NCBI GenBank assembly: GCA_023653625.1
Contig: CM042900.1
Span: forward strand, 28,820,144-28,884,143
Direction: 5' to 3'
Source: Triadica sebifera
Taxonomy: Eukaryota > Streptophyta > Magnoliopsida > Malpighiales > Euphorbiaceae
DNA: 64,000 bases
Below the pieces are notes generated by a model that made no database searches, had not been told where the DNA came from, and worked only from the letters and a program-made list of their open reading frames with translations. This document shows positions 59,687 through 64,000 of this stretch, one piece after another. The position numbers and the translations under genes are program-made. The first letter of the stretch is position 1. The number at the start of each line of letters is the position of its first letter.

Positions 59687-59948
59687 GGCGTCGAGAAGAG
59701 AAGGAAGCGAATAGGATAGGGTGTAGCGGAGAGTTTTTAGGGTTTTTTATAGGATTTTTGAAAGGGTGGCAAGTGGATGGGGTTTGTGATAACAAGCTGT
59801 GGAGAGAGCTACAGAGAGAGAGAACGAAAAAGAGAGAAAGGGATGATAATTGTCCGTATCTTCAGGGATTCACTAATCTCTATTGCGTCTTTAGTATATG
59901 GTTGGGTTAAGATGGGCCTTTTGTGGGGCCTTTCTATCTCTTTGGGGA

Positions 59949-59977
59949 TTATTATTATTATTATTATTATTATTATT
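59949..59977. repeat. (ATT)n microsatellite
   Basis: About ten ATT units, roughly 260 bp upstream of the TOC159 start codon. Confidence 0.95.
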
Positions 59978-60401
59978 TGATGTAAATATTATGAATTTTA
60001 AACACTTCTAATATGTAAATCTAATTTAGGTGATAATTTTGGACTAATAAATAATAATTTATTAAATTTTAAAAATAATTTTAATTACTCATTTTATATT
60101 TGTAAATAAAAATAAATTATTAATTATAATATATTATAATCTCAATTTTTGTGAATATATGAACTAAGAATAAACAATAAATTTAAAAGAGCAAAATATG
60201 ATAAAAAAGAAAAATCATCCTTTTAAATATTGAGTGCTCTATGAGTTAAGAGCATATAGTTTCAACATTAACGCATGAAATAAATAGATATAAGTAAGCT
60301 AGCCTCAATTATTTTTTTTTTTTCCGTAAAACATCATAGTTTATTTTGTTTGGTTCAATACTATGTCATAGAAAATTCACACTCCTTTTCTATCAGTGAA
60401 C

Positions 60402-60733
60402 TTGCTCAACTTTAAGGAAATAATTTATCAAGAAGTATTTTTCATCTTTTTTTAGCGAAATACAATTAAGTCTACCTTTATAGCCACTGAAAATATAATA
60501 ACTAACAATTTAAATGATTTAATTAAAAATATTTGGTAAAATTAGCTCAAAATATAATTAAAAATGTAAAATGATATAAAATGATATGTGTATATTATTC
60601 AAAAAATATTATATAAAATCTATTTAAATACATAATATATATGCATATTAAATAATATAAAAATTATATTAAATATCTTTTTCCAATACAATAAATCATC
60701 TATCTTTTATCTATTATTATTATTATTATAGAT
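60402..60733 (+). repeat. About 330-bp direct repeat, copy 1
   Basis: From TTGCTCAACTTTAAGGAAAT to a TATTAT run it matches 61791-62131 at a constant offset of about 1389 bp with scattered differences. Confidence 0.9.
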
Positions 60734-61032
60734 AATTTAATAATTATTTATGAAACTTTAAGTTTAACTGGTAAAAAAAAAAATTTAGATTTTAAACAGA
60801 ACACTAGAACAATAGCTATAATATATATAATATATTATAAAGTAATGTCAACAACTTTAAATCCAAAAGCTAAACATAGTTTATTAAAAGATAAAAATTT
60901 AATTTTTGAAAGTAACATAATGCATTATAATATTCAAATCCCTAAAAGATAAAAATGGAATGAAGTGACTAGATTAGGTATATGAGAATTATCAGAAATT
61001 ATATAACCTAAAAAGGTAAATATAAATAATCA

Positions 61033-61068
61033 AACTTCAAGTATTATTGAAATAAATGATGGATTTGT
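61033..61068 (+). repeat. Inverted repeat arm, left
   Basis: AACTTCAAGTATTATTGAAA then TAAATGATGGAT; its reverse complement is at 61757-61792. Confidence 0.85.
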
Positions 61069-61756
61069 GAAATTAATCTTACAAATCCCTCAGAGACGAG
61101 ATATTTTTTCATCGTCAAGGGTTTTGACAAACAACTTTGTAGTATGAAAAATATAGTATGATGATATTTTTTGTGGGCTTAGATTATTTGTAGGTTTAGA
61201 TTGGTTTGGAGTAAATGAGTTTAGATTATTGGGACTAGTTAGTCTTACTAAAGCTGAAGTGAATGAAGATCTGGGTTTAGTAGATGTAGTTCTGAGCCTT
61301 ATTGGGTAAAATGGATTATGTGATATTCTATATTTTCATAATGACAATATGTTTCAAACTATTTAAATAAATGAATATTAATCTTCAATATTTCCATATT
61401 TTTATACCATTTCGTTTTAAAATCTTCTAATTTTTTTTTAGAAAATGAATTAAAATATCAAAATCTTTTTAACTTATTATGCTCTGCTTCTAATTTTTTA
61501 AAAAAAAATTCTTTATTAATTTTGATTTTCTCTATTATCTTAATTAATTAATTTGAAATCTAGTGAGTGATAATGAATCATCTAATTTATTATTTGGATA
61601 TAGGTAGGTTTTGGAATAATTTCAGTAAAATCTACTTCTTTTAATCTTAAATATTTTGCAAGTATATTTCTAGGTATTAAACTTGTGGAATGCCTATTGT
61701 TTGAATAAATATATACTTTAGATGAAAATGATTGATCTGGTAAAAATGCTATTTTA

Positions 61757-61792
61757 ACAGATCCATCATTTATTTCAATAACACTTGAAGTT
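61757..61792 (-). repeat. Inverted repeat arm, right
   Basis: Reverse complement of 61033-61068 with one or two mismatches. It abuts the second direct-repeat copy. Confidence 0.85.
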
Positions 61793-62090
61793 GCTCAACT
61801 TTAAGGAAATAATTTATCAAGAAGTATTTTTCATCTTTTTTCTAGCGAAATACAATTAAGTATATATTTATAGCTGTTGAAAACCTGATAACTACCAATT
61901 TAAATGATTTAATTAAAAATATTTGGTAAAACTAACTCAAAAGGTAATTAAAAATATAAAATGATATGTTTTATATTATTCAAAAATATTATATAAAATA
62001 TATTTAAATATATAATATATATGCATATTAAATAATCTAAAAATTATGTTAAATATCTCTTTCCAATATAATAAATCATATATCTATTAA

Positions 62091-62131
<41 letters not shown>
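61791..62131 (+). repeat. About 330-bp direct repeat, copy 2, ending in a (TAT)n tract
   Basis: Counterpart of 60402-60733. The (TAT)n tract at 62091-62131 is much longer in this copy. Confidence 0.9.
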
Positions 62132-62133
<2 letters not shown>

Positions 62134-63239
62134 AAATGATGAAAAAACAAGGGTAAAAAAGAAAAAAATTAATAATCTACTAGCTTATTCTACTAGATTT
62201 TTATTTTTGAGATTATAATCTAACTTTTTTATTTCAAAGAAATTACTTTACTAAATACAGATTATTAGTTAAACTAAATTATTTTTATAGTCAAATATCT
62301 AGTTTGATGTTACCAAATAATACTTAAACAATATTGAAATTTACATATTAACATGTTTCATAAAGAGCCTATTTATAGACCATACAAAAAAATTGTTGCA
62401 ATCCATCAAGAAAAAAGTATGCCAATCAAATATTAAAAATATTTTTTTTTAGTTTATAATTTTTTTTCCAAAAATTATAGTTTTCATTTATCCGTTGCTA
62501 ATATGGGCAATCCCTCGATTTTATTCTTAACATAGAATTTATATATTTTTTGAATTATATTTGAAAGGAAAAAAAGAGGTCATTTTTAATGATTATCTTT
62601 TATCCATTTATTAGAAAATGATTATTAACAGCAAAATATTGTTTATTTTAAAAATAAAGAAGCAAAATTTTGATTTGATTTTCTTGTAGATAATTACATA
62701 TAGTTGAAAATAGGTGGTCCTATATATCCAACGGCTGAGATCTTTGAGCGCCTCAATTAGTAAGGGTTTTATAGATTTTATCGCATTGCTGGAAATATCT
62801 TAAGCTTGGAACATCCTCTACCTGTTTGTATAAATGCCTAGATAAATCTGCACGCTGGTTTTAGTGTTTTGGTGCATTTGAAGGATAAGTTTAACGATTA
62901 GATGACTAATGTTTGTTTGCAAATGCAAATTTTTGTTGTGTTCCGATTTACTTACTCTATCTGCTCATCTAAAATGCTTGGCCAAAAATTGCTGCTCCTC
63001 GTCTCAAATACTATTTTGTATCAAAATTTATCTTCATTGTCTAGTCTAACCAATTAAACCGAATTACAATCAAATTAAATTGAATATAATTGGATTTGAT
63101 TCTATTCCATTATTAATATTCAAAAAAACAAACAAATCAAACCAGTCTATTCAATCTAATTATCTTTTTCATTTTTCCCATTTTCTAGCAAAATATATTC
63201 TCGAGACCACCTCGAGGCCAGCATAGATAAAATTAAAAA

Positions 63240-63540
63240 AAAATTGTCACAAATGACTATCGAAGCAGGTTTCTCTTCAATCATAATGGAATGTGAAAAT
63301 AAGCTAGTCATTGATGTGATTCATGAAATTTGTAGAGTTGATGCTTATTGCTCAACCATTATTGATCAGATTAAAAAAAGATTAATTTTTTTTTTATGAT
63401 TTTATTATGTTATGTTCACATGTAAGCTAATTTTGTTACATATTCTGTCTCATTTGACCTAAAAATTTTCTATTAGTGCTTACACGTTGGTTAATCCACA
63501 TCCGGAGATTATTCTTTGGCTTCATCATAATTTGATAGTG
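63240..63540 (+). pseudogene. Possible RNase H-like (RVT_3) fragment of a LINE-type element
   Basis: The frame near 63256-63380 reads EAGFSSIIMECENKLVIDVI, which resembles the plant RNase H-like domain found in LINEs and in related host sequences (consensus around a Glu, then Asp/Asn, then LV). Stops follow, and a further in-part similar piece (AYTLVNPHPEIILWLHH) lies near 63480-63530. Weak, degraded evidence. Confidence 0.4.
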
Positions 63541-64000
63541 ATTACCTATTTTAAATAGTTTGTTTTTATTGTGAGCTTTGCCGACTTTTGTATTTAAAAA
63601 AGTTTGCCGCAAGTAAACATAGCGGAAAGAAAAATCCAACTAAAATACAGTAAAATATAAGACATTTTCATTTTTTACTTTATATCAAACAAAAGTCAAT
63701 GCTTGAGGTTTAACCAATTCCATCAAAACTACATGTGTCTTTGTTTCTTTTTTTCTTAATAATAGTCAATAGTCATTCTCAAATTTATTTGCAAATTTTT
63801 TTAAACAGTAGCTAGATTTTATTAAGCGCAGGTAGATAGTGATTACTGATTACCCATTACAAGTTTAAAAGTGTCTCTAACAAATTTTCTATTTTAAAAA
63901 ATATTTTTAAATATAAAGAGTAAATTTTTTTTATAAGTTCAATAAACTCTTTATACTTTTACTATTTATTTTACTTTATTTTATATACATTGATATATAC

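Larger units (their letters stand above)
59687..64000. other. Region upstream of TOC159 to window end
   Basis: No intact gene. It includes an (ATT)n microsatellite, two direct-repeat blocks at 60402 and 61791, an inverted pair at 61033 and 61757, and a possible RNase H-type fragment near 63240. Confidence 0.6.

Noticed and set aside
60900..61800. Definite endogenous pararetrovirus
   Set aside because: No reverse transcriptase, protease or coat motif is visible; the coding-like remnant is too short and decayed to assign.
1..64000. CRISPR array, bacterial operon or biosynthetic gene cluster
   Set aside because: The window is plant nuclear DNA with unrelated intron-bearing genes; no regularly spaced repeats or functional gene cluster is present.

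Overview
This is a stretch of plant nuclear genome, almost certainly from a eudicot (probably a rosid). It is AT-rich, its genes are split by GT-AG introns, and it carries a Ty1/copia retrotransposon, many AT-rich dispersed repeats and typical land-plant genes. The species cannot be named from the sequence alone. Exon limits were worked out by hand from splice consensus, codon phase and remembered family proteins. No transcript evidence was available.

Layout. 1-2.0 kb: AT-rich non-coding. 2.0-3.05 kb: a two-exon gene for a secreted ferritin-like desiccation-related protein (PCC13-62 family, + strand). 3.05-10.4 kb: repeats, long (AT)n tracts, a fold-back element and a possible SINE remnant. 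10.4-13.3 kb: a four-exon auxin-conjugating GH3 gene closest to GH3.9 (- strand), with a duplicated splice donor in intron 3. 13.9-19.2 kb: a complete but decayed Ty1/copia element with 426-bp LTRs and a perfect 5-bp target duplication, inserted about 620 bp upstream of the GH3 start codon. 23.8-27.9 kb: nine-exon LPA1 (photosystem II assembly, + strand). 31.2-31.6 kb: a frameshifted RALF peptide gene. 33.1-38.1 kb: a small heat-shock-factor-binding-protein gene (- strand) whose 3' half has been duplicated downstream; both copies carry what reads as a U12-type AT-AC intron. 39.1-44.8 kb: thirteen-exon ALG3 mannosyltransferase gene (- strand). 49.9-50.4 kb: a truncated TSPO gene. 50.8-51.8 kb: an AlkB-like dioxygenase pseudogene on the opposite strand. 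54.15-55.06 kb: a three-exon REF/SRPP lipid-droplet protein gene. 55.65-59.69 kb: a single-exon TOC159 chloroplast import receptor gene (- strand). 59.7-64 kb: repeats and degraded element remnants.

The genes form no operon or cluster; they are ordinary, independent plant genes. Two of them (LPA1 and TOC159) act in chloroplast biogenesis, but nothing suggests that they are co-regulated. I did not find a convincing new biological system. The most interesting points are the HSBP partial duplication with its AT-AC intron, the duplicated splice donor in the GH3 gene, the set of freshly broken genes (RALF, TSPO, AlkB-like), and an odd repeat-bounded region near 60.4-62.1 kb.
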